Shown here piece after piece: positions 36,181 through 46,929 of a stretch of 64,000 nt of DNA. Every line of letters begins with the position of its first letter. The first letter of the stretch is position 1. This DNA comes from Rhodocollybia butyracea (taxonomy: Eukaryota > Basidiomycota > Agaricomycetes > Agaricales > Omphalotaceae). The stretch lies in assembly GCA_015501585.1 (NCBI GenBank), contig JADNRY010000248.1, forward strand, positions 1-64,000, read 5' to 3'. Both the position numbers and the translations under genes were made by a program. Under the pieces are notes generated by a model. That model was given only the letters and a program-made list of their open reading frames with translations, was not told the DNA's origin and did not search any database.

Positions 36181-38955
36181 TATTGTGTGAATAACACAAA
36201 GCTATTAGTTTAACAAGCTAAAAACAGTTATACTACCAAGTATAACAACCATTATTCCAACTCACCACACAATCTACACAAACCCGCTCCATTTTTCCGT
36301 CCCACTATATCATTTGCTGTCTCAATGACCTCTCGAAATCAATCAGAGAAGTCATATCGGAGCATGCGCGATCGCGCACCTTCCATTCGTGGTGACGTGT
36401 CACCACAATCAATCTATTCAGTCGCATCAGCGACTCATTCCGTGCGTGCGTCTGAAGGACGGCACTACAGGCAGGACAAAAGTCCACCTAATGAACAGTA
36501 TATGACTATTCGTACGACCCGAGAGGGTTTAAGTGAGATTTCTTCTGCGCTACGAGATGTAGCGGCATCACTCGACAAGAGTATGCAAGTACTCAATCGT
36601 ATTCTCAATATAACTGAGAAATGGGATGCATCTAGCATCCAATCTAATGAAGAAAGATCTTCTTCATCGAGAAACAGCAATAGAATCACTATTGCTGCAC
36701 CCACACCGAGACGGCCTGCCGTCACACCGCTGGTATTGCACAATGCAGCACCATCTGTTCCTACCGAGGCAAACAACTTGGTACGCCAATGGCGTGAGAC
36801 TGTGCCCAAGGCAGCGTCAGTCCAACAATCACTGTTGGACAAACAGTATTCACAAGGGATGACCAAGTCACCCCGTCATGTTCCTGTATTCCGACAGGAA
36901 TACGCACCAGTGTCAGTAACTATACCGACACCCATCTACACATCCCGCATGAGACAGAGTCCCAATGCGGAGGCAGCGTCTCTGACACTGCGAGGTCCCA
37001 GGCCATTACTGGTGACCAAATCTTGCTCACCACAAAGCGCGGTGAACATTAAAAGTGAACCAAAGTTACCTCGTAACTTCAATCAGGTAGTAGTGATACC
37101 ACCACAGGAAAGTACAATGTACTTCCCTACTGCAAGGGCGCCAATGGTACCCAATATTATTACACCTCCAGTAGTTGTACCAAACACTACTGGAAATCAT
37201 TCCAGTATGGGACCGCAACACGGTACCCTTCCGGTAGTTCCTACTACCATATCCATCGCCCCAGCGACACAAAGTGTTGCCCCTCCGGTAGTACACACTA
37301 CCGTAAGACTGCCCAAATTGCCGCCCAGCAATGCGCCAGAGCCAAGTTCAATGCCAGTACCAACGGTATTGGCTGAGTTGCAACCACAGCCGCTTCCGTT
37401 GGGAGTAGCTAAAGATTGGATGAGTCGCATAGCGATTCAACGCCAACATAACACCAGTCTCCGAGATTTCGGATTCGTGCCATCTGGGCTTCCCAACCAA
37501 ATGGTGGGATATAATGTCGACGGAATACCCGTTGATAAATTGACTACTCCCAGAGAAATCTGGGATCGATTTTACATTCCACCCGCTGAGTCCTTTCCAG
37601 GACCAAGCAATAATGCCGGAGCAAAAGCGCCTAGCAAAAAATCCCGTGAAGGGGGGAGGAAGCACAAGAGTGCTAAATCCAAAGGCCGCAAACGCAGGCC
37701 ATGGTCGGATGAATCATCTGACTCTAGTGATACCGAGTCAAATACTGACTCTTCATCTGATGCCTCTTGGCTAGACAAATTTGCTACCCGTAAGGGTAAA
37801 ATTACTCCTAATGAGCGCCGTAAAATACTGCGTTCACTTGCATCTAAGATGCGAGAAACAACAGGTGACGACGAATGTCGTTCCCGATGGAAACACAAGG
37901 TACACAAAGTGTACTGTAAACAAATTCGAGATAAGGTAGGGAATCCTATCCCTCCCATTGAGAGCCGTAAAGCTCTTAAAGTTCCATCTCCGGAGGTCTA
38001 TGACGGATCTCCGGATGTCGATGTCTTTGAGCGGTGGCTAATGTCACTTCTCCAATGGATGGTAGTCAACCGCATGTGCGGTGACGATTACGGTGCTACA
38101 CGGACTGCCGTGCTTGGTATGTTTCTAAAGGGCAAAGCCCTTGACTGGTATAACGACAAAGTCGCTGGTATACACCGCACTGTCCTTAAGTGGACATTTG
38201 AAGGTGCCATCATTGGTGTCTTTGATCGTTGCATCCAAGCAACGACCATTCATCAAGCTGCACGGCAGTTTGACCTTATTGAGTATTCACCCGATACGGG
38301 TGTGAGGGATTATTATTCCTCACTTACACGATGGGCATCATGGATGCTCCAAACACCGGATGATGCAACAATGCGGAAACGGTTCATTGAGGGATTACCC
38401 TTCAATATTATCAGGCAACTCACAAACGAGGGGATCGTTCCGGAGTATGCCAAATTAGAAGTGATGGTCAGAGCCGTCACACACAGTGAGGACCACATGG
38501 CCCTCACTAAATATTATGTCTCTTCTAGGAATAGAGACAATGAACTTAAATCATCAGAACACCCCGATGAGTCGGACACCGAGAACATTAAAAATGTTCT
38601 TGAGCAATCAGGAGGACACCTCCTTAAGTATCGGAAAGGATAAACCTTCCGAATGATTTACTGGTTATTCTGACGCCCAGGTAATATGCCTTACCTGGGC
38701 ATCACTACTTATCCTCAGCCCGGATTCTCACTGAGAATCCTCATTAAGCAATACTCGGAAAACTTCCGAGTCTGCGCGTTGAACATTCGGACATTTCCGG
38801 ATCAAAATCATGCTCTAGTGGTACGCCCCACTATTGTTTGATTCGGACAAGTCCGAAAATCTGATGCGCCGCATCAATTAATCCCGTACTTGATACGGGA
38901 TCATTCTATGTTAAACCAAATTAAAAATGGTTTGGATGGTGATGATGTCATTACC
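36181..38955 (+). repeat. interior saturated with short hairpins
   Basis: Short inverted repeats follow one another almost without gaps through the leader, gag and 3' region. Perfect stems of seven or more pairs with loops of ten nt or less include: 36390-36405, 36675-36697, 36820-36840, 36881-36900, 37063-37079, 37286-37303, 37548-37565, 38226-38245, 38485-38508, 38517-38539, 38582-38600, 38675-38700 (10 bp), 38722-38740, 38753-38771, 38842-38857 and 38881-38901. At least ten more have one G-U pair or mismatch, for example 37353-37373, 37431-37449 and 37837-37855. Five- and six-bp stems fill most gaps. Stems and loops are all different. Confidence 0.85.
36325..38643 (+). CDS. retrotransposon Gag-like protein
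   Basis: Intact 772-codon ORF. Residues 1-390 are Ser/Pro/Thr-rich and disordered. A basic patch (KKSREGGRKHKSAKSKGRKR) lies near residue 440, then an acidic Ser/Asp run. The C-terminal 200 residues carry the Gag core of Ty3-type elements: VYDGSPDVDVFERWL, GKALDWYNDKV, FDRCIQATTIHQAARQFD and MRKRFIEGLPFNIIRQL. No zinc knuckle, protease or polymerase follows. It should form a particle or bind RNA. Start chosen as the first ATG of the open frame; it follows a 168-nt leader after the LTR. The coding sequence is itself built of hairpins. Confidence 0.75.
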   Translation: MTSRNQSEKSYRSMRDRAPSIRGDVSPQSIYSVASATHSVRASEGRHYRQDKSPPNEQYMTIRTTREGLSEISSALRDVAASLDKSMQVLNRILNITEKWDASSIQSNEERSSSSRNSNRITIAAPTPRRPAVTPLVLHNAAPSVPTEANNLVRQWRETVPKAASVQQSLLDKQYSQGMTKSPRHVPVFRQEYAPVSVTIPTPIYTSRMRQSPNAEAASLTLRGPRPLLVTKSCSPQSAVNIKSEPKLPRNFNQVVVIPPQESTMYFPTARAPMVPNIITPPVVVPNTTGNHSSMGPQHGTLPVVPTTISIAPATQSVAPPVVHTTVRLPKLPPSNAPEPSSMPVPTVLAELQPQPLPLGVAKDWMSRIAIQRQHNTSLRDFGFVPSGLPNQMVGYNVDGIPVDKLTTPREIWDRFYIPPAESFPGPSNNAGAKAPSKKSREGGRKHKSAKSKGRKRRPWSDESSDSSDTESNTDSSSDASWLDKFATRKGKITPNERRKILRSLASKMRETTGDDECRSRWKHKVHKVYCKQIRDKVGNPIPPIESRKALKVPSPEVYDGSPDVDVFERWLMSLLQWMVVNRMCGDDYGATRTAVLGMFLKGKALDWYNDKVAGIHRTVLKWTFEGAIIGVFDRCIQATTIHQAARQFDLIEYSPDTGVRDYYSSLTRWASWMLQTPDDATMRKRFIEGLPFNIIRQLTNEGIVPEYAKLEVMVRAVTHSEDHMALTKYYVSSRNRDNELKSSEHPDESDTENIKNVLEQSGGHLLKYRKG

Positions 38956-38995
38956 ATTTTCGATTCACATCCCTGATGTTAATCTGGTGGGGAGG

Positions 38996-39249
38996 TGTAA
39001 CGCCTCCGCCTCTCCATAATCACCACTGACCGTATCCGGCGATACGGTCATCCTAGACGCCGCCGATAGACCAAACGGTCTATCTTATCATTCTATTTAT
39101 TATTAATTATATAATAAATCCGTTACTATAAGTATCGTACGATTACTTAAGAGTCTAGGTAGTCTTTTACACTGTCGTACACACAATAGTATCCTATTTG
39201 TCGTGTTCACCTGGTGTTCTTAAGGACTTGCCCATAGGGCGCGTTTATA
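38996..39249 (+). repeat. 3' LTR of the gag-only element
   Basis: Near-identical to 35904-36156. Of five substitutions seen between the pair, four are CpG to TpG or CpA; there are also three one-base indels. Confidence 0.9.
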
Positions 39250-39885
39250 ATAATGTGTTCAGGCGCAAGGGCGCCTATCACTCTCGCCCCAAAACTGTAT
39301 TAATGGTCATCGTGCTATTCATTAGTGCTGGGTATAGAACTGTGACTTATCATACCAGCCTGTATAATATATGTATCATACATATTGTACCTCAAGCCTC
39401 TGAGAAACCATGTATAATATGTATACAAGTCTGAGGGTGGTCTGAGCCCTCTGAGTACTCTAAGATGGTCAAGTAGCCCGAGATGCAATTTGCCAATGAA
39501 ATATTCAAAAATCCCCAGTACTTACTAGTGGTTCACTATTCAATGCTCAAAAAGGACGAGTAGGACAGGTTGAACAGCGCGGCACATTCATTTCTTGACA
39601 GTGTGCATTTGGCTTAGTTGGCAAAGTCATGGAGCAAATCTTGGATACTGACCTAGACTGACCTGCCTTGACCTACCTCTGCGCGCGGGTTGACCTACCT
39701 TCCATAAGTTGAGCTAATCTCACCTAGAGATTGATAAGTTTGTCCGTGGGAGGCAAACGGTATGTCATGGTAGCCATTCATTATTATTATACATGTATTA
39801 TATGTATAATACCTCAAAAAAAATGCCTGCGGCGCTTGTATAATACTTATTATACCTTAATTACTTACAAGACACGGAGCCTCTT
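39250..39885. other. AT-rich flank, no gene recognised
   Basis: Contains several TATTATACATG-type words (39350-39420, 39780-39860). The promoter and first exon of the membrane-protein gene that follows should lie at its end. Confidence 0.45.
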
Positions 39886-39889
39886 CTAT

Positions 39890-40149
39890 CATACAGTATC
39901 ATACCAAGCCAATTCAATATCATACCCAGCACTACTATTCATGTTCCTGGTATCGACCACCTTGTTTATACTCCACATATACCAGTTTGCAGTCCAAGTC
40001 CAAAGGAATTTACCTCAAGAGTATGGTTAAGGGTCAGTCTCTAACTGAAAAAGGCGCACCTTCAGCGTCTTAAGTGACAAGGTAGATTTTGCAAGCGATA
40101 TCCTTTTTGGATTTGAGGTTCATCAATCTTTTTCTTCAATTAATCCGTA
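39890..40149 (+). pseudogene. membrane-protein gene, 5' part upstream of the copia element
   Basis: The frame reading PALLFMFLVSTTLFILHIYQ is a transmembrane segment in the position expected for helix 2 of the basidiomycete seven-helix family whose rest lies after the element. Further on, FINLFLQLIRIV runs into the insertion site. A TAA follows the first segment (about 40030), so at least one intron or lesion lies between. Joined with 45313 onward it approaches the full family layout. Confidence 0.5.
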
Positions 40150-40154
40150 TAGTC
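40150..40154. other. target-site duplication TAGTC (left)
   Basis: Identical to 45308-45312. Five bp is the usual copia integrase duplication and fixes the element's ends. Confidence 0.9.
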
Positions 40155-40501
40155 TGTTGGTATTCGGTCCGCGGTATATGGCCGCCAGTATGTACAGCTC
40201 CAATACCAAGTAGATATCAGACCCAAGTTCTTATCATTTGTTTTAACTTTTATTTCATTGATACGGATTTCTACTTATACTGTATGTATCGACGTTCCCT
40301 TCTTTTCCTCAGCCTTCATCACTTCTGGCTGAGGTATGTCTATTATACTTATGCTCTATGTCCATTATGCTCATACTGTACCTATAGCTTAGTTGTACAT
40401 CGTACTAACGTGTCTCTTAGGTATGGTAATATGATTAAGCCTTCATCACTTCTGGCTGAGCTTAGTTGTACATCGTACTAACGTGTCTCTTAGTTCCAAC
40501 A
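40155..40501 (+). repeat. 5' copia LTR
   Basis: Contains hairpin CCTCAGC/GCTGAGG around 40309-40335, an intron-like insert (40334-40387; GTATGT to TATAG), then segment Q with the branch-site word TACTAAC and CTCTTAG. After a 19-nt linker, P and Q are repeated without the insert. Three of its four substitutions relative to the 3' LTR are CpG to CpA. Confidence 0.9.
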
Positions 40502-40518
40502 GGTTATGGGCCCCGAGT
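40502..40518 (+). other. candidate primer-binding site
   Basis: GGTTATGGGCCCCGAG directly follows the 5' LTR, the position of the tRNA primer site. It resembles the TGGTATCAGAG-like initiator-tRNA sites, but only in part. Confidence 0.45.
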
Positions 40519-40600
40519 CCGCCTGATACAGCCAGCCTTATAGTGATTACCGGAATCGAATCTTTTATCTTCTCTTCCTGCATAACCCTCGTCTCTATCG

Positions 40601-43600
40601 ATGTCTACTACCCCTTCCGCTCCTACTACCCAACCTACTCAGACTACTTCGAGTACACAGACCACTATGACCGCGCCGACTATTCCGAGTGATTGGACCA
40701 TCCCTAGTGGTGGAAATTCTCTTCCCTCGTGACACTAAGCTCAAAGGTGAAACAATTTTTGTCTTGGTCTGCCGTCTTCCTCGCTGGTGCTCGCACAGTA
40801 GGATGTCAGTCTATTTTGTCGGCACGCTTGTTTGTCCTCCGATACCGACACTAAGTATCTTATCTGGCAACGGATGGATTCTTATATGATGAACATGCTT
40901 CTCCAGTGTATCTCTGAGAGCATGGTCAGCATGGTAGAAGGTCTTACGAGCGCCGCCGCCTATAAACGACTTTCGGGTACTTATGGTCCTCAGGGTTCTG
41001 GTCTCATCATGACGTTCTTCTCCCGACTCACCCGCCGACTTCCGCTCCAGCATAGCTTTGATTCTTTGTCTGCCCATCTTCAGGGTTTCGAATCTGCTCT
41101 GCAGGATATCCGGAAAGCTGGGTACGTTGTGGAGGAAGGGTTTGCCTCTGCTATTCTTGTCACTACTCTCCCCAATGAGGAAGGTGCGACCGGGTCTTGG
41201 CACACCTGGATCCGCAGTTTCTCTCTCACCTCCAGCACTACTCTTGAGTCGACTGTCCAACAGATTTTAGGTTCTTACCGTTCAGCTCATCCTGACGAGA
41301 ACTCTAATTCCGGCATGTCGAACGTAGAAGCCGCCGTCGCTGTGCTCGAACGCTCCTATGCGGCCCGTGGAGATTATTATTGTGTCAACTGCCACACTCC
41401 CGGTCACACCAAGGATTTTTGCCGTAAGCCCGGTGGTGGGAAACATGCTATGGAGGCTAAGGGAGGTAACAGAAAGGGGAAAAATAAGAAGAAGGGCAAA
41501 GAGAAAGCCCACCATGTGGAGAGTGGGGGAGGAGGTGAAACTGAGCAGTCTACCTCATCACATTTCGTAGAATCTTCTTCGGGCGCCAATATTATCGATT
41601 TCTCTGCTTACCCGGTGACCGAGACTTCTACAAATGTGAATTCCTCCCAGCCTATGTCTGAGTCAGTGTATCCAGCTGGTACTACTGCCGATAGGCCTCC
41701 CATCATTATCGACTCTGGTACTACGTCTCACATTCATTCTGTTCGTGCCGACTTCACTCTTTCCACCATCCGGCCATTTCTCAGAAGGTTACTGGATTTG
41801 GTCATGGTACTATGAAGATTGCAGGTCGAGGTATAGCCGTTTTTCTTGCGCGTCGTCGCCATCGTCAACTTGTCCGTCTCAATCTGAAGGACACTGCTTT
41901 CGTTCCTGACTCCTCTCCTACCCTCATTTCCGTTTCCCGACTCGACGAAGCTAAGTGTTATACTGTCTTTGGCGCAGGGAAATGTGTAACATTCAGTAAG
42001 GATGATGCTGGTACTTTTATCCAGCGCCTTATTGATGAGGAGGATGTTGTTTTCACTGGAACGAAGGACGATTCTCGACTTTATCACCTTGACTCTGCTC
42101 CCTCCACCTCTGCGTTTACATCTTCCACCTCGGACAAACCTCCGCTTTACTCCAAACTGGTTCAGCTTCATAACGAGCTTGGGCATTTGAACTATCCCGC
42201 TTGTCGTGACTTGTACCGTTCGGGTACGCTTGAGGGGATGACCGTGAAACTTACGGCCTCAGAATTGGCTGCAGAACCCCCCATCTGTGACGCCTGTGCG
42301 CAGGGAAAGCTCACCCGTGCGCGCTTTCCTGAATCGAACTCTAGAGCTTCAGAGCCACTGGGCCTAGTTCACTCAGATCTTTGGGGACCAGCTCCGGTCT
42401 TGACCACGACCGGCATGGGGTATCTCATCACGTTTCTTGATGATTGCTCCCGTATGGCTTGGGGTTACTTGCTTCGCCGCAAGAGTGATGCTTTTACTGC
42501 TTTTAAGCAGTGGTTAGTTGAAGTAGAGAAGGTAACCGGCAAAAAGTTGAAGGTTTTCCGCACTGACAATGGTGGGGAATATATAACCAACGAGTGGCGC
42601 GATTGGATGAAGGAGCATGGTATCCGCTGGGAAAAGACCGCTCCTTACACTCCTGAACAGAACGGCCGTTCTGAGCGCCTCAATCGTACAATTTTTGACC
42701 GGGTACGCACTATCCTTATTCACTCTCAACTTCCTCTCTCTATGTGGGGCTACGCTGTCTGGTACATTCTTAATATCCGTGCCCGGACTTATGCTAGTCC
42801 TCTACCTAAAGGGGAGACACCCTATCATCTCTGGTACAAGAAGCACCCTGACCGTCGAAAATTGCATTCTTTTGGATGTAAAGTTTGGGTATACAACAAC
42901 TCCAGGAGCATAAACTTGACGCTCGTGGTACTCCTGGTATTTTTCTAGGTTTTGACGAGACTCGGGTGGCGTACTATGTGTACACGCCAGGTAAAGGTGT
43001 ACGTTCAGCAATCTCTGTGAAGTTTGATGACAACACTAATGGAGATGGACTTTTGAGCGCCGCGGGGGAGTCCTATGATTATTCGTCTCTCAAAAATCCT
43101 ACTTATAAAGATGACGATGAGTTTTCCCCTATAACCGCTCCATCCGCTCTCCCACCTGACCCTCCTGTTCCTGTTCCTCCTGCTACTCCTCCACCTCGTG
43201 CCCCTCGTCCTAATCCCCGCATGCCTTCTGATGCTACACCTGCTAAGACTCGCTCTCTGCGAGAGCAGAAGTCCAGCCACAGATTGATGAGGATATTCCT
43301 CCGCATGTTGAGCTTGATATGGATGATAGCGGGGATGAGGGGGAGATGCCCGAACTGGCTCATATCTTGAGTGGTGAAATTCCATTCAATGTTTCGCAGG
43401 CTCTCAACTCTCCCGATCATGCAGAGTGGGAAGCCGCTTGTCATTACGAGCTTAACCAGCTCTTGGAGACTGGGACTTACTCTCTCGTTCCACCACCTCC
43501 TGACCGTAAGGCCATTGGTACACGCTGGGCTTCGCGCTATCAAGCGCAATGCCGACACTCAGGCCATTGAGGTCTACCGAGCTCGACTTGTAGCTCAGGG

Positions 43601-44954
43601 TTTTACCCAAATTCCGGGTATTGACTTTGTCGATATCCACGCTCCGACTGCTCGTATTGAATCCATTCGTGGTATTGCAACCGTAGCGGCCATCCAGGAT
43701 TGGGAAATTCATGTCATTGATGTGAAATCTGCTTATCTTAATAGCACCATCCCTGATGACCAGCCAACGTATGTGAAGCAACCCCCGGATTTGCAGTCAG
43801 AGGAAAGGATTCGTGGGTTTGGAAGCTTAACAAGGCACTCTATGGACTTAAGCAGTCTGGTTTTCTCTGGTATGAGAAACTAAAAAGTGTTTTGGTTGAA
43901 CTTGGCTTTCAGGTTTGCATTTCCGATCCTTGTGTCTTCTTTCGTCGTTCTTCCGATGGAATAATCATCATTGCAACTCACGTCGATGATCTAGCTCTCT
44001 TTGGTTCCTCCATTCTACAGATTATTCAATTCAAGGATGAGTTCCGTACTCATTTTGATATCTCGGATAAGGGGGAGATCTCTCAATTTTTGGGTATGAC
44101 TGTTACTCGTGATAGATCTGCTCGAACCATTTCCTTTTCCCAACGTTCCTACATCTTGTCTCTCATTTCGCGTTTCCGACTCGATGATGCTCACCCCTTG
44201 GAACACCCATGGAAAAGACGGTATTGTCCAAAGCTGATTGTCCTTCTGATGATTCTCCTGAACAGAGAGAGATGCGCTTGGTGCCCTACGCTGAAGGTGT
44301 TGGTTCTCTCATGCACGCCTCCACTCGAAGCGCCCGGACATCACTCGCAGCACCCAACAAGTAGCGCAGTTCATGCATAATCCCGGTCATATCCACTGGA
44401 AAGCAGTGAAACGGATTATTCGCTATTTGAAGGGGACTGTTGACTTCGTCCTCGTCCTTGGTGGCAAGTCACTCCTTTTCTTTGCCTATACCGACTCCAA
44501 CTTTGTTGATCACCTTGAACATGGTCGTTCGGTGTCTGGCGCCGCCCTCACTTTCGGTACAGGTTGTTTTTCCTGGTATACGAGGAAACAGACTGCTGTT
44601 GCGACTTCCACCAGTGAAGCCGAATATTATGCAGCTGGATCTTGTGGTAGGGAAGTTGTTTGGTTCCGCTCCCTTCTCCAGGAACTCGACTTCACTCAAC
44701 CTGAACCAACTCAGATGTTTGTTGATTCATCTTCGGCTTTGAAGAACATTAATTCCGACCAAGTCACTAATGCAAACAAACATATCAAAATTCACCACCA
44801 CTGGATTCGTGAAGCGGTTCATTGCGGTGATATTCAGACAGCTGTTGTTGCTTCTAGGGATAATGTCGCCGACATATTCACCAAAGCTCTTGATGGTGAA
44901 ACTCATCGACAGGCAACTCGACTACTGGGACTTGTCCCAATGCATTCTCGTTGA
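40601..44954 (+). pseudogene. copia gag-pol polyprotein, multiple frameshifts
   Basis: ATG at 40601 starts a Ser/Thr-rich Gag. After a break near 40732 it resumes as WQRMDSYMMNMLLQCI and ends in a CCHC knuckle (CVNCHTPGHTKDFC, near 41385). Protease: IIIDSGTTSHIHS (41710). Integrase: HNELGHLNYPACRDL, HSDLWGP, FRTDNGGEY, PEQNGRSERLNR (the D, D and E are present). Reverse transcriptase: WEIHVIDVKSAYLNS and THVDDLALFG. RNase H: DHLEHGRSVSGAALTFGTGC, STSEAEYYAAG, NVADIFTKAL. Breaks lie near 40732, 41780, 42905, 43270, 43545, 43830, 44210 and 44330. All catalytic motifs survive, so damage is mostly small indels. Confidence 0.9.
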
Positions 44955-44961
44955 GGGGGAG
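44953..44961 (+). other. polypurine tract
   Basis: GAGGGGGAG immediately precedes the 3' LTR, overlapping the end of the pol frame's stop; it is the plus-strand primer position. Confidence 0.8.
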
Positions 44962-45307
44962 TGTTGGATATTCGGTCCGCGGTATATGGCCGCCGGTATG
45001 TACAGCTCCAATACCGAGTAGATATCAGACCCGAGTTCTTATCATTTGTTTTAACTTTTATTTCACTGATACGGATTTCTACTTATACTGTAGTATCGAC
45101 GTTCCCTTCTTTTCCTCAGCCTTCATCACTTCTGGCTGAGGTATGTCTATTATACTTATGCTCTATGTCCATTATGCTCATACTGTACCTATAGCTTAGT
45201 TGTACATCGTACTAACGTGTCTCTTAGGTATGGTAATATGATTAGCCTTCATCACTTCTGGCTGAGCTTAGTTGTACATCGTACTAACGTGTCTCTTAGT
45301 TCCAACA
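44962..45307 (+). repeat. 3' copia LTR
   Basis: Same P-insert-Q-linker-P-Q layout as the 5' LTR. Keeps three CpG sites that are CpA in the 5' copy. Confidence 0.92.
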
Positions 45308-45312
45308 TAGTC
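45308..45312. other. target-site duplication TAGTC (right)
   Basis: Matches 40150-40154. Confidence 0.9.
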
Positions 45313-46190
45313 AACTTGATATCTATGGTGTTAGTTTTTGATTGGAGATGCGGTGGTTTTATGGAGGACTTGGGCAGTTTGGTCCCCTCATGGGTCCCCT
45401 ACTAGTACGCATTCCATTGTCATTGTTCCTATTGTTTTGTGGATCTCATCGTTCGGTGTGTATACACTGAGCAACGCTGGCGGCACTGATGTTTATCTGA
45501 TCATACTACTTGAAAGGGTGCCTTCTTGCTTGGGTTATTACTCGCGTGACTCAGGCTATTGAGCCTTTGCACTGGTTAGACTTTAATTTCCGCAATGACG
45601 ACCCTGAGTTTCTATTGCTCACAAATTACATTCTTTCCTTGGTTGTAAACGGGGTATCAACAATTCTAACAGGATACAAGGCATGGTGCGTGAACAAACC
45701 TTGAATACTTAGCTTTACTGAATTGTCTGTGGATAGGAAACATCGTAACCTAAAAAGGATTCCTTCACTGTTTTGTCTGTACCAACAAGGGCTGGAAGAA
45801 CCCTTGCATTGTTGGTGGAGTCTGGAATGATCTACTTTGTGTTATTTGTGAGTGAGGCTGATTCCATGATACATTTTGTCCATGCTTGGAGCTCTAAGAT
45901 GGGCGATTCAGAGCATACTATTCTTCGACTTTGTTCCTAACCCAAATACTGCCGGAATCGCGGCATCAATTATTGCAAGCTTAGGAGACCAAGTTATGGT
46001 ATGAATGTCAAATGTTCCTTCGGAGACAAAAGTTCAACTTCTTCACATTCCAATCAGAGTTTGTACCGACCTTAATTATCATTCTTGTACAGAGGGAACA
46101 GACAATATGGGACTCAGCTGAAGTCTGGGAAGCTATTACAACCGTAGCCTTTGAACCAGGTACCCACTATGAAGATATAGTAGTTTGATA
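45313..46190 (+). pseudogene. membrane-protein gene, 3' part downstream of the copia element
   Basis: Exons of a basidiomycete seven-helix membrane protein family of unknown function: FLIGDAVVLWRTWAVWSP, HSIVIVPIVLWISSFGVYTL, then CLLAWVITRVTQAIEP, TNYILSLVVNGVSTILTGYK with AW, and LALLVESGMIYFVLF. After an intron come ILFFDFVPNPNTAGIAASII, another intron (GTATGA to ATCAG near 46054) and FVPTLIIILVQREQTIWDSA, ending near 46160. Strong continuity of helices after 45340 says the host gene was real before the insertion. A one-base shift near 45325-45335 and others follow. Confidence 0.65.
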
Positions 46191-46194
46191 AGTA

Positions 46195-46925
46195 ACTTAA
46201 GATAGAAGTAAAATCAGCGGTGTCCTAGTCTAGGTTTGTATTAGGCCTAGTTCAACTTGGGAGCTCTCACTCTCGCGATTGGAGTGTGAATAGGTTTGGC
46301 CACCGGTGCAGGAAGTTGGTGAACGATTCCAAAATCTTCGAGAGACGCCGTATTCTGGTAGACTTTTTTCGGAGCCCATAAATTTCTATTCAGATCATGA
46401 ATATTTTGTGTTCCGTGGGGAGGTAGTCTCGCAAGCCAGAATTCACGTCACGAGAGTGAAGAAAAGTCGTTAGCGGGAGATGCATTTACAGGCTACAAGC
46501 GGCCTACATGGAACCATTAACCAATACGAAGAGAATCAAAGCCCAAATTAACGCAGATACTTTATCGAATATCCACCAACGGATGCCATCTGCGACTAAT
46601 GTGTATAGAGGATGCTACCTCCTGTACCAAGAAATCTCGTCATACCAACGTCATACAGAGCGCATGCAGGAGTACGGATCATACCTTCAAGGAACCTTCC
46701 TCTTAACCTTCATCTTCCAACGCTAACCCCTAGTGCTCAAATCCAGTTATAAAACTCCCTCGTAGACTTATTCCTCCTGCTAAAGTAAGTCCCTTTGCTC
46801 CAGTCAGTCAAACTGTCGACTTGTAATTACAATCGTAATTACAACTGGGTTGCAGCCCCCGCCTTCCAACACCATACTCTCTAGTCGCGTCTCATGGGGT
46901 TCGAGTTAACGGCCAGAGTGCATTA
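46195..46925. other. intergenic
   Basis: No gene recognised. A 72-codon ORF at 46508-46726 has no family features. Confidence 0.5.
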
Positions 46926-46929
46926 TCGT

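Larger units (their letters stand above)
35904..39249 (+). mobile_element. gag-only (nonautonomous) LTR retroelement
   Basis: Two LTRs of 253 and 254 bp flank a 2.84-kb interior with one gag ORF and no protease, reverse transcriptase or integrase. A polypurine tract (CTGGTGGGGAGG) abuts the 3' LTR. No primer-binding site is obvious after the 5' LTR. The outer flanks, GGCAC and ATAAT, do not match; the matching GGCAC copy is at the solo LTR 12.6 kb upstream, in inverted orientation. It would need enzymes in trans. Confidence 0.85.
40155..45307 (+). mobile_element. full-length Ty1/copia LTR retrotransposon
   Basis: 5,153 bp, with LTRs of 347 and 346 bp starting TGTTGG and ending CCAACA, flanked by TAGTC on both sides. 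Order gag, protease, integrase, reverse transcriptase, RNase H, which is diagnostic of copia. LTRs differ by four substitutions and three one-base indels, so insertion is recent, yet the polyprotein has about eight frame breaks. Confidence 0.95.

Noticed and set aside
36325..38643. Complete autonomous gypsy element
   Set aside because: Only a Gag-like ORF is present; no protease, polymerase or integrase motif occurs before the 3' LTR.
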